DNA from: an uncultured Gammaproteobacteria bacterium
GTDB taxonomy: Bacteria; Pseudomonadota; Gammaproteobacteria; Arenicellales; JAANXG01
Reading direction: 5' to 3'
Length of the DNA stretch: 64,000 nt
Assembly (NCBI GenBank): GCA_947258975.1
Contig: CAMYKK010000012.1
Span: 1-64,000 of the forward strand
The notes under the pieces are model-generated. The model was given only the letters and a program-made list of their open reading frames with translations, was not told the DNA's origin and searched no databases. This document shows, in pieces, positions 20,567-29,322 of this stretch. Each line of letters starts with the position of its first letter. The first letter of the stretch is position 1. The position numbers were made by a program, and so were the translations under genes.

Positions 20567-23224
20567 TTAACCGATATTAAGAGCCGGACTGATGATGCGC
20601 GGCGTTAAGAAAATCAGCAGCTCGATGCGGTTGTCACGCACGGTCTTTCTCCGAAACATGGCGCCCAGTACGGGAATATCGCCCAGTATCGGCACCTTGG
20701 TGACACCGTGGGCCTCATCCTGCCCATAGATGCCGCCGATCACCGCGGTTTCGCCGTTTTCCAGTAATACCTGGGTGCGAATCTGTTTGGTGTTGATGGT
20801 GTCGGTGCCGTCACCGACGAAGGAGTCCTGGGTGATGAACACGTCCATGATGATATTGTCGTCCGGAGTAATCTGCGGCGTCACCGTGAGCCCCAACACG
20901 GCCTTTTTGGTCACCACGCTGCCTACCCCGAGCACATTGGTGGTGAATACCCGCTCTTGCCCCGATTCGATGTGCGCCTCTTTTTGGTTCGCCGTGATCA
21001 AACGTGGGTTGGCGATGAGCTTGCCTTGGCCCTCGGCCTCCAGCGCCGACAACTCGAGGCTGATGAGATGCGCGAACCCCGTTCCGGCCTTGAAGATCTC
21101 AAATACATATGAGGCCGCTGGATCATTGCCGATACCGGAGGCCGGTAGATTGACCGCCAAGCCGTCGGGAAGGGTCTCGAAGATGAGACCTGGCTCCGTA
21201 TCGTTGACGGAGTCAACAATGGTTTCCGTGCCGGCAAAGGTGCCGCTGGTAACGACGTCGCCAATGTTTGAGTCCTTGATTCCCGGAAACCGCGCATCCG
21301 TAGTTAGCCGTTGAAAGCCGAATCTGGCACCCAGTTCGCGGCTGAAGTTGTCATTGGCCTCGACGATGCGGGTCTCAATCAGAACCTGGCGCACCGGCTT
21401 ATCCAGTTTCGCAATCAGTTTACGTACCTCTGCGATTTTACGAGCGGTGTCCTGGAGCAGAATCGAGTTCGTGCGTTGGTCTACGGTGACGTTGCCGCGC
21501 GGTGAAAGTAACGAATTACTGACCGTTTCAAGCTGGGAAATGCTCACGCTGCCGAACAGTGACTGTTGCACACCGGTATCCACCGCCTTGATGGATCGCA
21601 ACAGTTTCGCGATGTCACCAGCCTTCGCGTAGTTCACCTGGATCAACTCCGAGACCAGCGGTTCCAGTTCAACCACTTGTTGATTGGCCTCGAGTTCGGC
21701 CCGCTCACGGGATGCGATCTCGTTCGCCGGCGCGACCCATACCACGTTACCCTTTTGGCGCATGCCAAGCCCCCGGGTCTGAAGGATGATGTCCAAGGCC
21801 TGATCCCACGGGACGTCTTTCAAACGAAGCGTGAGTTCGCCTTTCACGGAATCACTGGTCACAAAATTGAGCCCGGTAAAATCGGCGATCACCTGCAATG
21901 CGGCGCGCACGCTGATTTTTTGAAAGTTGAGCGACAACCGTTCGCCTGAATAGCCGAACTCGTCTTTCTTTTCCTCTTTTTCTTCTTCAACGATAGGATT
22001 GACGTTGATGGTGAACACATTCCCTGCTTGATAGGCTAAATGTTCATAGCTACCCGCAGGCAGCACTACCATACGCACGTGTTTTCCCTGCTGGAAGGTG
22101 TCAATCGACTGTACGGGGGTCGCAAAGTCGACAACGTCGAGCCGGCGTTCAAGTTCAGACTTGATCTTGGCATCCAAGAAGTCAACGATGATCTCACCAG
22201 CCTCTTCGCGAATATCAATGCCGACGGTCGGATCTGACAATTCGACGATGATCTTGCCGCCACCTTCCTTGTTGCGGCGGAAATCCACGCGCTCGATCTT
22301 ATGGGTCGCAGTCTCGCCTCCTTTAGCAAAACGCGTCGTCTTTGGAGTCACCGTCCGGGCGATGCCCGTGGCCACACTTTCAATGATGAGCACCATGCCG
22401 TTGTCGGAGATCTGGGTATCGTACGATACAGGCCGTACAAGATTCAGCACGATGCGCGTACGGTCGTCCGTTTCCACCGTGGCGATGCTTTCAACAGCTC
22501 CGCTTTTCACTTTTATAACGTTACGCGGCAATGCGCTTCGTGCGCCAAAAAAATCGAAGGCCAATCGGGCCGGCTTGTTAGTGCTGAAACTTCCGGGGGT
22601 GTCCGGTCGCGAGGCAGTGCGTATGTTTATCTGCACCCGTCCACCTGGCAACGGTGAAAACTTGATGTCCTGGATGACGTTGACGGCGGGTGGCGCGTCG
22701 GATTCCAGCGATTGGACGTCTTGACCGGGTGCCTGGGCAACCATTACCGGTTTCGGCTTGGTCGGCACCGGAGGCGTGTGCGCCGGGACGTTTTCGGCGG
22801 CAGCGGACGTCGTGTCGCCGGCCGCCGCTTTGCCGCCGGTCATCGGTTTTACCATAAACCCGTATTCCGTCGGTTGCACCACCAGGGTTCCGGGCTCCCG
22901 CATCAACAAATCCACATGGACAGCCCGGCCGTCGTCGGCCAGGTAAGGAAACACGCCTTTAACTGCTCCTTGGCCGGAGATGTCCACCGCGTTGTTACTC
23001 AAGGTCGTGTCGTCGAAGCTGACCCTTAGGCGACGGCCCCGGTCCAGAACTTCGGTGTGGTGGGGTGCCTGGCCCTCCATGTCTATGCGTAAGAAGGCGG
23101 TGTCAGTGTCCTTACTCCAGGAGAGAAACTTGAGTTCCGTGGCGTTGCAGAGTAGCGGACTCCCTGCCAGCATCAAGGTCGATAGTGCGGCAATTCGCAG
23201 CGAGGCAGTTCGAACCGTTTTCAT
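20567..23224 (-). CDS. pilQ: Type IV pilus secretin PilQ
   Basis: PilQ is the outer-membrane ring through which the pilus leaves the cell. The 885 residues begin with a signal peptide (MKTVRTASLRIAALSTLMLAGSPLLC is represented at about 1-26), then two AMIN peptidoglycan-binding domains, a secretin-TonB short N-terminal domain (around 450-525, SVRAALQVIADFTG), an N1 domain, and the C-terminal secretin (ending VPILGDIPVLGAMFR and ELLIFLTPRII). ATG 23224 is chosen over the open frame to 23302 because it starts directly at a typical signal peptide. It is the last pil gene of the operon, 38 bases after pilP. Confidence 0.95.
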   Translation of the reverse strand: MKTVRTASLRIAALSTLMLAGSPLLCNATELKFLSWSKDTDTAFLRIDMEGQAPHHTEVLDRGRRLRVSFDDTTLSNNAVDISGQGAVKGVFPYLADDGRAVHVDLLMREPGTLVVQPTEYGFMVKPMTGGKAAAGDTTSAAAENVPAHTPPVPTKPKPVMVAQAPGQDVQSLESDAPPAVNVIQDIKFSPLPGGRVQINIRTASRPDTPGSFSTNKPARLAFDFFGARSALPRNVIKVKSGAVESIATVETDDRTRIVLNLVRPVSYDTQISDNGMVLIIESVATGIARTVTPKTTRFAKGGETATHKIERVDFRRNKEGGGKIIVELSDPTVGIDIREEAGEIIVDFLDAKIKSELERRLDVVDFATPVQSIDTFQQGKHVRMVVLPAGSYEHLAYQAGNVFTINVNPIVEEEKEEKKDEFGYSGERLSLNFQKISVRAALQVIADFTGLNFVTSDSVKGELTLRLKDVPWDQALDIILQTRGLGMRQKGNVVWVAPANEIASRERAELEANQQVVELEPLVSELIQVNYAKAGDIAKLLRSIKAVDTGVQQSLFGSVSISQLETVSNSLLSPRGNVTVDQRTNSILLQDTARKIAEVRKLIAKLDKPVRQVLIETRIVEANDNFSRELGARFGFQRLTTDARFPGIKDSNIGDVVTSGTFAGTETIVDSVNDTEPGLIFETLPDGLAVNLPASGIGNDPAASYVFEIFKAGTGFAHLISLELSALEAEGQGKLIANPRLITANQKEAHIESGQERVFTTNVLGVGSVVTKKAVLGLTVTPQITPDDNIIMDVFITQDSFVGDGTDTINTKQIRTQVLLENGETAVIGGIYGQDEAHGVTKVPILGDIPVLGAMFRRKTVRDNRIELLIFLTPRIISPALNIG

Positions 23225-23262
23225 AGTATTTGGTCCCAGTGTTTGAGTCTTCTTTGTTCGAC

Positions 23263-23775
23263 TTATTTTACGATCGCAATGGTGGCATCCCGCTCTACCC
23301 AATTTCCGCCCGGGCCTTGAACGATTTCTTTGATGGCCAGTTTTTCATCAGCAACGGTCATGATTTTCCCAAAGTTCTGACCTAGGTAGCTGCCTTCGCC
23401 GGCTCGATGAATGGTGCCATCGGGGGCGTGAATAACCGCCCACGACACGTCACCGCGACCCAAGGTGCCCACCATGCGCAGCGAATCCAACGGGTACTGT
23501 TCCAACGGCTCCTTGCGCCGATCAAGATCCGGACTCAACCCGCTCCCGCCCGCCGTTGGCTTGCGTTTCACCAAGTTGCCGCGAGAAAAAGGGTCCGTTA
23601 AGTTGGTTGCTGTGTATGTATAGCTTTCATATGGCCGGATACGAGGCAGTGGTTCGACACGCGGTTTACGATCCTTGTGTGCCTCTTTGACGAATTTATG
23701 CAGGTCGCGTATATCGCCCTCGCTGCATCCCACAAGCAACGTTGCAACAAACAACACTGTAAACCAGCGAGTCAT
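23263..23775 (-). CDS. pilP: Type IV pilus lipoprotein PilP
   Basis: PilP is an inner-membrane lipoprotein that links the PilMNO platform to the PilQ secretin. The 170 residues begin with a short lipoprotein signal (TLLVGCSEG, Cys at about 17), then a linker and the C-terminal beta domain with the family segment SLRMVGTLGRGDVSWAVI and the GEGSYLGQNFGKI block. It starts 6 bases after the pilO stop. Its identity rests on these blocks and on the invariant pilMNOPQ order. Confidence 0.95.
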   Translation of the reverse strand: MTRWFTVLFVATLLVGCSEGDIRDLHKFVKEAHKDRKPRVEPLPRIRPYESYTYTATNLTDPFSRGNLVKRKPTAGGSGLSPDLDRRKEPLEQYPLDSLRMVGTLGRGDVSWAVIHAPDGTIHRAGEGSYLGQNFGKIMTVADEKLAIKEIVQGPGGNWVERDATIAIVK

Positions 23776-23781
23776 ATAAGA

Positions 23782-24420
23782 TTACCTTCTTCGACGCCGT
23801 TTTTTGTTTTTAATCGCTGCTTGTTTTCGCTGTTGGATCTGATCGTCATCCAAGTAATGATACGTCTTAGTCGTTGCTGACATCTTTAGTTGGTCCGTGC
23901 CTTTGATCGGCGTCAGGTCCAGATCACCAATTGTCACGATGCGCGGCAACGAAGCCAGGTCGCTCACGAATTCCCCTAATTGATGATAGCTGCCGCTGAC
24001 CGCTAGACTAATGGGCATTTCCGCGTAAAAGTCCTCTTGCCGGGTCCTTTGCGGCTTAAACGTTTGAAACTGTAAACCGCGCCCGAGTCCTGCCTGGGTG
24101 ATATCGATCAACAATTCCGGCACCTCCGTTTTATCCGGCAACTGTTTGAGCATCACGCCGAAGGTATTTTCGATCTCCTCCATTTGCTGACGATAGGCGC
24201 CAAGGTTGATTGCCAACGCTTTTTTCTTGAGATAGGAATCTTTGAGCTGCGCTTCTTGGCGCTGCAATTTCTGCAGTTCGGCATACTGGTCCTTAACAAT
24301 AAACCAATATCCCGCCGCCAGTATCGCGACACTGATCATTCCAGCGCCGGTCACTTTGAGCCACAGCGGCCAGGAGCCAATGTCGTTTATGTCTAACTCT
24401 TGTAGGTCGCTAAGTGCCAT
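23782..24420 (-). CDS. pilO: Type IV pilus alignment protein PilO
   Basis: PilO pairs with PilN in the inner membrane to align the pilus machine. The 212-residue form has one membrane helix (about 21-41), a coiled-coil stretch rich in Gln, Glu and Lys, and a periplasmic ferredoxin-like domain. ATG 24420 lies 4 bases after the pilN stop and is preferred over a TTG at 24459 that would overlap pilN by 35 bases. The basic tail ends in KKRRRRR. Confidence 0.94.
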   Translation of the reverse strand: MALSDLQELDINDIGSWPLWLKVTGAGMISVAILAAGYWFIVKDQYAELQKLQRQEAQLKDSYLKKKALAINLGAYRQQMEEIENTFGVMLKQLPDKTEVPELLIDITQAGLGRGLQFQTFKPQRTRQEDFYAEMPISLAVSGSYHQLGEFVSDLASLPRIVTIGDLDLTPIKGTDQLKMSATTKTYHYLDDDQIQQRKQAAIKNKKRRRRR

Positions 24421-24424
24421 TTGA

Positions 24425-25015
24425 TCAACCGGTTTTCCCAGTGCTGGATTGTTGCCCAAGAGCGGCCTGCTTTTTCTTTTTCACCTGTTTTACCTGCAGA
24501 GTAAATTTGCTCACCCTCGACTCGCCGCTCGGCGTGACATTGATGACGTTGAGATTAGGATTTGCGAACCAATCCGACGCATCAAGGCTTCGCATTAAGC
24601 TCGACACCCTGGCATTTGATTGCGCGTAACCAGCAAGAGTGATGTTCTTACCTTTCTTTTTCAGGCTGGTTAAGTAAACCCCCTTGGGTAACTTTCGCAC
24701 CAAATCATCAAACACATGGACGATCTGAGTTCGGTTGGATTGAAGTTGTTGAATGACTTCCATGCGCGCCAACAACGCTTCCTTTCGCCGCTTGATTTCT
24801 CGAATCTCCTTGATCTGCTTATCGAGTTTAACGGTCTCCTTTTTCAAGAAATCATTTCTGCCGCTCTGGAAATCGATGCGTCCGTTCATATGCAGCCAAC
24901 CATAAAATACCAGCAAACCCATCAACATCCATGAAAGGGCGCTACCCGTTAGGATTTGCCGATCCCGTTCACGGCGGCGAATTTCTCGCCACGGCAATAG
25001 GTTGATTTTGGTCAT
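24425..25015 (-). CDS. pilN: Type IV pilus alignment protein PilN
   Basis: PilN binds PilM through its short cytoplasmic N-terminus, seen here as the conserved INLLPWRE at residues 4-11. One membrane helix (about 22-42), a coiled coil and a periplasmic domain follow, in 196 residues. Its ATG overlaps the pilM stop (ATGA), showing translational coupling. Downstream, pilO begins 4 bases after its stop. Confidence 0.95.
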   Translation of the reverse strand: MTKINLLPWREIRRRERDRQILTGSALSWMLMGLLVFYGWLHMNGRIDFQSGRNDFLKKETVKLDKQIKEIREIKRRKEALLARMEVIQQLQSNRTQIVHVFDDLVRKLPKGVYLTSLKKKGKNITLAGYAQSNARVSSLMRSLDASDWFANPNLNVINVTPSGESRVSKFTLQVKQVKKKKQAALGQQSSTGKTG

Positions 25016-26073
25016 GAATTAAAACTCCGCAACGCCAAACCGCAGGCCACCATCAGTGAGGACGCGTCGCCGCTCAGAATTTGCGGTTTGATGCGTGACG
25101 CCAGGGACATGCTCGAAAAGGGATTGGCGATTGTTGTTGGTACGTTCAATCGATCGGAAATTAATTCGTCGATACCGGATATTTGTGCGCAACCACCGGC
25201 AAGCAATATTTGATCGACACTATTAAAGGGGGTGGAAGAATAGAAGAACTGCAATGCGCGCATGGTTTCTTGGCACATCGCCTCCATGAACGGTTGTAGA
25301 ATGTCCGGCTGATAATTGTCGGGTAATCCTCCGACTTTCTTCGCCAGTCCGGCTTCTTCGTACGACAATCCATATCGCCTTTGGATCTCCTCGGTAAGCT
25401 GCCGGCCGCCGAATGTGTGATCGCGCGTGTAAACGGAACGGTTATTGTGCATCACGTTCATATGCGCCGTGGTCGCGCCAAAATCCAACACCGCAACGGT
25501 TTTTTCCATGCCCCCGCCGGGCATCTGCCTCGCAATTAGTGAGAACGCGTTTTCCATCGCAAATGCGTCTACATCAATGATTTCAGGTCGCAGCCCGGAA
25601 CGCTCGACCACGGCGATGTAATCATCCACGATCTCCTTACGGCAAGCGGCAAGAATGACTTCATCTTCGTTGGCGTTGGTTTCCGATGGCCCGACGACTT
25701 CGAAGTCAAGATTCACCTCTTCCAAGGGGTAGGGGATGTAGTGATCCGCTTCGGTCTCGATCTGGGTTTCCATATCCTGTTCCTTCAGGTCGCTGGGCAT
25801 GGTAATGGTCTTGGTGATGACATGGGACGCAGATACCGCCACTGCCACCTCCTTGGTTTTGGTTCCCGCGCGCTTGACCACCCGGTCTACCGACCGGCCC
25901 ACCTGTTCGACGTCCGTGATGGCGTTTTCCATCATGGCATTCTGGGGCAGGGGTTCCACTGCGTAGCGCTCGACTTGGAAATGACCGCCGCTTTTATTCA
26001 ATTCCAATAGCTTCACGGCGGAAGAACTGATATCGATTCCGAGGAGATTTGGCCGCTTTTTCTGGAACAGCAC
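25012..26073 (-). CDS. pilM: Type IV pilus actin-like protein PilM
   Basis: PilM is a cytoplasmic ATP-binding protein of the FtsA/actin fold that docks on PilN. The 353 residues show the phosphate-1 segment LLGIDISSSAVKLLEL, the VAVLDFGATTAHMNVM phosphate-2 segment and the adenosine loop ILLAGGCAQISG. Translation begins at GTG 26073, with AGAGG 8 bases upstream. It is the first gene of pilMNOPQ and diverges from mrcA, with 154 bases between starts. Confidence 0.95.
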   Translation of the reverse strand: MLFQKKRPNLLGIDISSSAVKLLELNKSGGHFQVERYAVEPLPQNAMMENAITDVEQVGRSVDRVVKRAGTKTKEVAVAVSASHVITKTITMPSDLKEQDMETQIETEADHYIPYPLEEVNLDFEVVGPSETNANEDEVILAACRKEIVDDYIAVVERSGLRPEIIDVDAFAMENAFSLIARQMPGGGMEKTVAVLDFGATTAHMNVMHNNRSVYTRDHTFGGRQLTEEIQRRYGLSYEEAGLAKKVGGLPDNYQPDILQPFMEAMCQETMRALQFFYSSTPFNSVDQILLAGGCAQISGIDELISDRLNVPTTIANPFSSMSLASRIKPQILSGDASSLMVACGLALRSFNS

Positions 26074-26119
26074 CAGGATAACCTCTTTATATCCGTTAGT
26101 TATGAGTGCAAGATGCCAA

Positions 26120-26148
26120 TTTACGTTAGCATATCAATGCAATATAGA
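26120..26148 (+). promoter_or_regulatory. Candidate sigma-70 promoter of mrcA/ponA
   Basis: TTTACG (26120-26125), a 17-base spacer and TATAGA (26143-26148) form a fair sigma-70-like promoter about 80 bases before the mrcA start. It was found by eye; the -35 is weak. Confidence 0.4.
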
Positions 26149-26227
26149 CGATAGGAGTAGGACTGACAAATCCTATCGGACGTTTTTTGCTGCTTGTAGT
26201 AAGCTTAGCCAGGTTCTCGGTATTTTC

Positions 26228-28657
26228 ATGTCGACTGTGATTCGCACCCTGCTTCGCGTCATCCTCGGACTGATAATCGGCCTCGTCGGCGTGGCGCTGG
26301 CGGCGGGGGTGGCCATCGCGTTATTCACCGTGTCGCTATTGCCCGAGCTTCCGGCCGTAGAGTCCTTGCGAGACGTACAGCTCAAGGTGCCGCTGCGCGT
26401 TTTTTTCGCCGACGGGAGGTTGATGGCAGAGTACGGCAAGGAACGACGCGAGCCAGTCAGCATAGATTCAATGCCCGCACAACTGGTCAATGCCGTGCTC
26501 GCTGCGGAAGATGACTCGTTTTATCGTCATCCGGGTGTGGATATGACCGGTGTGGTGCGCGCGGCGTTGGCCAATCTCCGCTCCCGCGGGCACGAGCAAG
26601 GCGCCAGCACCATCACCATGCAAGTAGCCCGCAACTATTTCCTGTCGCCGGAGAAAACCTATATAAGAAAGTTGAAGGAGGTGTTGTTGGCGTTTCGAAT
26701 TGAGCGAGCGCTGACCAAAGATCAGATACTGGATCTCTATATCAATAAAATTTTTCTCGGCAATCGTGCCTATGGTTTTGGTGCTGCGGCGCGCGTGTAT
26801 TACGGAAAATCCCTCAACGAGCTGACACTGGCACAGATTGCCATGCTTGCCGGGTTGCCGAAGGCTCCCTCGCGTGACAACCCGCTCGCCAATCCTGACA
26901 ATGCAATAAAACGACGTGATTACGTTTTGCGGCGTATGCATCAGCTGGGCCACATTACCAACGATGAGTTTCGAGAGGCTAGCGGCGCGGAAATCACCGC
27001 CAGTAAGCATATTGTAATGGTTGATGTGCAGGCGCCTTATGTCGCGGAGATGGCCCGTGTGCATATGATCGATCGCTATGGAGAGGAAGCGTACTGGCGG
27101 GGTCTCAAAGTGTATACAACGATTCGTCCAGAACTGCAGCGCACCGCTGACCGCGCGCTGCGAAAAGGATTGAAACAGTATGATCAACGGCACGGTTACC
27201 GCGGGCCGGCTGGTTACTACGAGTTGAGCGACTCTACCACCGTGGAAGACATGGATCGCATGCTTGGCAAGCGTCCGCGAAGTGGGGAAATGTTACCCGC
27301 GATCGTTATCGCGGTTAAAGAAAAAAGCGCGAAGCTGTACACGCGGAATAGTCAAGTTATCGATCTGGATTGGCCTGGGATGTCTTGGGCCAAACGCCAT
27401 AAAAATCAAGACTCCGTCGGCGCCGAGCCCAAGTCTGCGCAAGACATCATCAAAGCAGGTGATGTGGTTTACGTAGAGAAAAACCAGAAGGATAAATGGC
27501 GTCTAGTCCAGTTACCGGAAGTAGCGGGAGCCTTGGTGTCTTTGCGACCAGAGGATGGAGCCATATTGGCTCTAAACGGCGGATTCGATTTTTATCTGAG
27601 TAAGTTCAACCGCGCCGTTCAAGCGCAGCGTCAGCCCGGGTCTAATATAAAACCGTTCATCTATTCCGCCGCCTTAGAGCGCGGATTTACGCCGGCAACG
27701 TTGGTAAGCGGGGCGCCGATCGTGGTTCCGGATAGCAGCGACAGCACAGTATGGCGTCCGGAGAACTATAGCGGTAAATTTTTCGGTCCGACTCGGTTGC
27801 GCAAGGCGTTGAGTCTGTCGCTGAACCTGGTTTCGGTGCGGATTGTACGTGCGATCGGCATCGAGCCAGTGCTTGATCATTTGACCAGATTCGGGCTCGA
27901 GCGTAACCGCTTGCCGAAGGGGCTGTCCTTGGCGCTGGGTGCGGGCTCGATCACACCGCTTGAGGTGGTGCGGGCCTACGCCGTGTTTGCCAATGGTGGA
28001 TTTCAGATAGACCCCTATTTTGTCGACTGGGTGGAGGATCGGCATGGGAACGTGGTGGAGCAGGCAAATCCAGCAATAATCTGCCGCGCATGTTTGCGAT
28101 CTTCGGCCACGGATGACACTGCCGAAGACTTCTCCAGACCACACCGGGCAAGACGAGTCTTGCGTGCGGACAATCACTACCTTATGACAAGCATGATGCG
28201 GGACGTGATACGCACCGGCACCGGGAGGCGTGCACTGACTCTTGGACGCAATGACCTTGCCGGCAAGACCGGTACGACGAATGACTTTCGTGATGCCTGG
28301 TTTTCCGGTTTCAGCGCGGACGTGGTAACGACGGTATGGGTGGGCTTCGATGATCCCGTAACCCTCGGCCGTGGAGAAGCAGGGTCCCGGGCGGCCCTGC
28401 CGATATGGATCGATTATATGCGCGTCGCATTGAAGGGCTCCCAGGAACGTTCGTCGCAGGTTCCTGACAACATCGTTAGCAGATTCGTCTCCACCGAGAC
28501 CGGGAAGGCGACGCTTGAGTCTGATCCTCAAGCGTATGAGGAGTTTTTCATGGCTGGTACGGAGCCGGCGCCAGCAGTGCTGGGTTCCTTGCATTTGGAT
28601 GGTTCAACCGCGGTGGGTAAATCGCCGGCGGCGCCGGTGCCGGAAGGATTGTTTTAG
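26228..28657 (+). CDS. mrcA: Penicillin-binding protein 1A
   Basis: PBP1a polymerises and cross-links peptidoglycan at the inner membrane. The 809 residues have a membrane anchor (about 8-35), a GT51 glycosyltransferase domain with catalytic Glu near 93 (AAEDDSFYRHPG) and the GASTITMQVARN block, an OB-like insert with the YxGPxG segment, and a transpeptidase domain with the active Ser near 471 (QPGSNIKPF), an SLN motif and KTGTT near 679. ATG 26228 starts directly at the anchor; the frame is open from 26102 but the extra 42 residues look non-coding and contain the promoter. The divergent layout with pilMNOPQ is conserved. Confidence 0.95.
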   Translation: MSTVIRTLLRVILGLIIGLVGVALAAGVAIALFTVSLLPELPAVESLRDVQLKVPLRVFFADGRLMAEYGKERREPVSIDSMPAQLVNAVLAAEDDSFYRHPGVDMTGVVRAALANLRSRGHEQGASTITMQVARNYFLSPEKTYIRKLKEVLLAFRIERALTKDQILDLYINKIFLGNRAYGFGAAARVYYGKSLNELTLAQIAMLAGLPKAPSRDNPLANPDNAIKRRDYVLRRMHQLGHITNDEFREASGAEITASKHIVMVDVQAPYVAEMARVHMIDRYGEEAYWRGLKVYTTIRPELQRTADRALRKGLKQYDQRHGYRGPAGYYELSDSTTVEDMDRMLGKRPRSGEMLPAIVIAVKEKSAKLYTRNSQVIDLDWPGMSWAKRHKNQDSVGAEPKSAQDIIKAGDVVYVEKNQKDKWRLVQLPEVAGALVSLRPEDGAILALNGGFDFYLSKFNRAVQAQRQPGSNIKPFIYSAALERGFTPATLVSGAPIVVPDSSDSTVWRPENYSGKFFGPTRLRKALSLSLNLVSVRIVRAIGIEPVLDHLTRFGLERNRLPKGLSLALGAGSITPLEVVRAYAVFANGGFQIDPYFVDWVEDRHGNVVEQANPAIICRACLRSSATDDTAEDFSRPHRARRVLRADNHYLMTSMMRDVIRTGTGRRALTLGRNDLAGKTGTTNDFRDAWFSGFSADVVTTVWVGFDDPVTLGRGEAGSRAALPIWIDYMRVALKGSQERSSQVPDNIVSRFVSTETGKATLESDPQAYEEFFMAGTEPAPAVLGSLHLDGSTAVGKSPAAPVPEGLF

Positions 28658-28665
28658 GTGCTGCT

Positions 28666-29322
28666 GTGCCTAGCAACATGACGCATCGTTCCGGTGGTGG
28701 TAAACGAAATCGTTTCGACGAACAGAAGCGCCGGGCCGTCTGTGAGGAGGCCGCGCGCATCATGGTTGAGGAGTCCGTTCGTAACTACCAGGTTGCTAAG
28801 CAGAAGGCCTGTATGCGCCTGGGATACGATCATCGCAGCACCCCGCTGCCGAACAATCGGGAAATTGAATTCGCTTTCGCTGCGCGACTGAGATTGTTTC
28901 GCGGGAAGTCCTTGATGGAAAAATTGCGCTGCGACCGGCAAAAGGCCGCTGAATTAATGCGACTGTTCGCGCCGTTCCAACCACGGTTGGTTGGCGCGCT
29001 GCTACGGGGCAACGTGACTGACGACACGCCGATCGAGCTGCATTTATTCGCTGATAGTCCAGAAGAGCTTGTGGAACATCTCGACCGGAACAATATTCCG
29101 TGTCAAACGTTCGATAAGCGAGTGCGTTTTGCAGGGAACCGGTTCGTAAAGGTTCCCGGCTTCCGGTTCAGTGTGGACCAAGGCATGGTTGAGTTGTTGA
29201 CCTTTAACAGGAAACAAATTCGGGAAGCACCGATTTGCCCGGTCGACGGCAGGCCCATGAAGCGCGCCAGCATGAGTGCCGTTGAAGAACTGGTCCCGGC
29301 AAAGATGTCAGACTTTGGTTGA
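28666..29322 (+). CDS. Conserved protein of unknown function
   Basis: This 218-residue protein has a basic N-terminal helical half (RNRFDEQKRRAVCEEAARIM..., YQVAKQKACMRLG) and a mixed C-terminal half (TPIELHLFADSPEELVEHL, FKVPGFRFSV pattern) that looks somewhat like a nucleotidyltransferase-type fold. No named family could be assigned. It starts at GTG 28666 (AGGTG just upstream) or at ATG 28678. It is 8 bases after mrcA, so probably co-transcribed with it. Its last 15 bases overlap the 3' end of the convergent topA. Basic charge suggests nucleic-acid contact, which is inference. Confidence 0.75.
   Translation: MPSNMTHRSGGGKRNRFDEQKRRAVCEEAARIMVEESVRNYQVAKQKACMRLGYDHRSTPLPNNREIEFAFAARLRLFRGKSLMEKLRCDRQKAAELMRLFAPFQPRLVGALLRGNVTDDTPIELHLFADSPEELVEHLDRNNIPCQTFDKRVRFAGNRFVKVPGFRFSVDQGMVELLTFNRKQIREAPICPVDGRPMKRASMSAVEELVPAKMSDFG

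Noticed and set aside
27674-28594. Long minus-strand frame (306 codons) inside mrcA
   Set aside because: It is the antisense of a GC-rich gene whose own motifs are intact; the translation has no recognisable domain.
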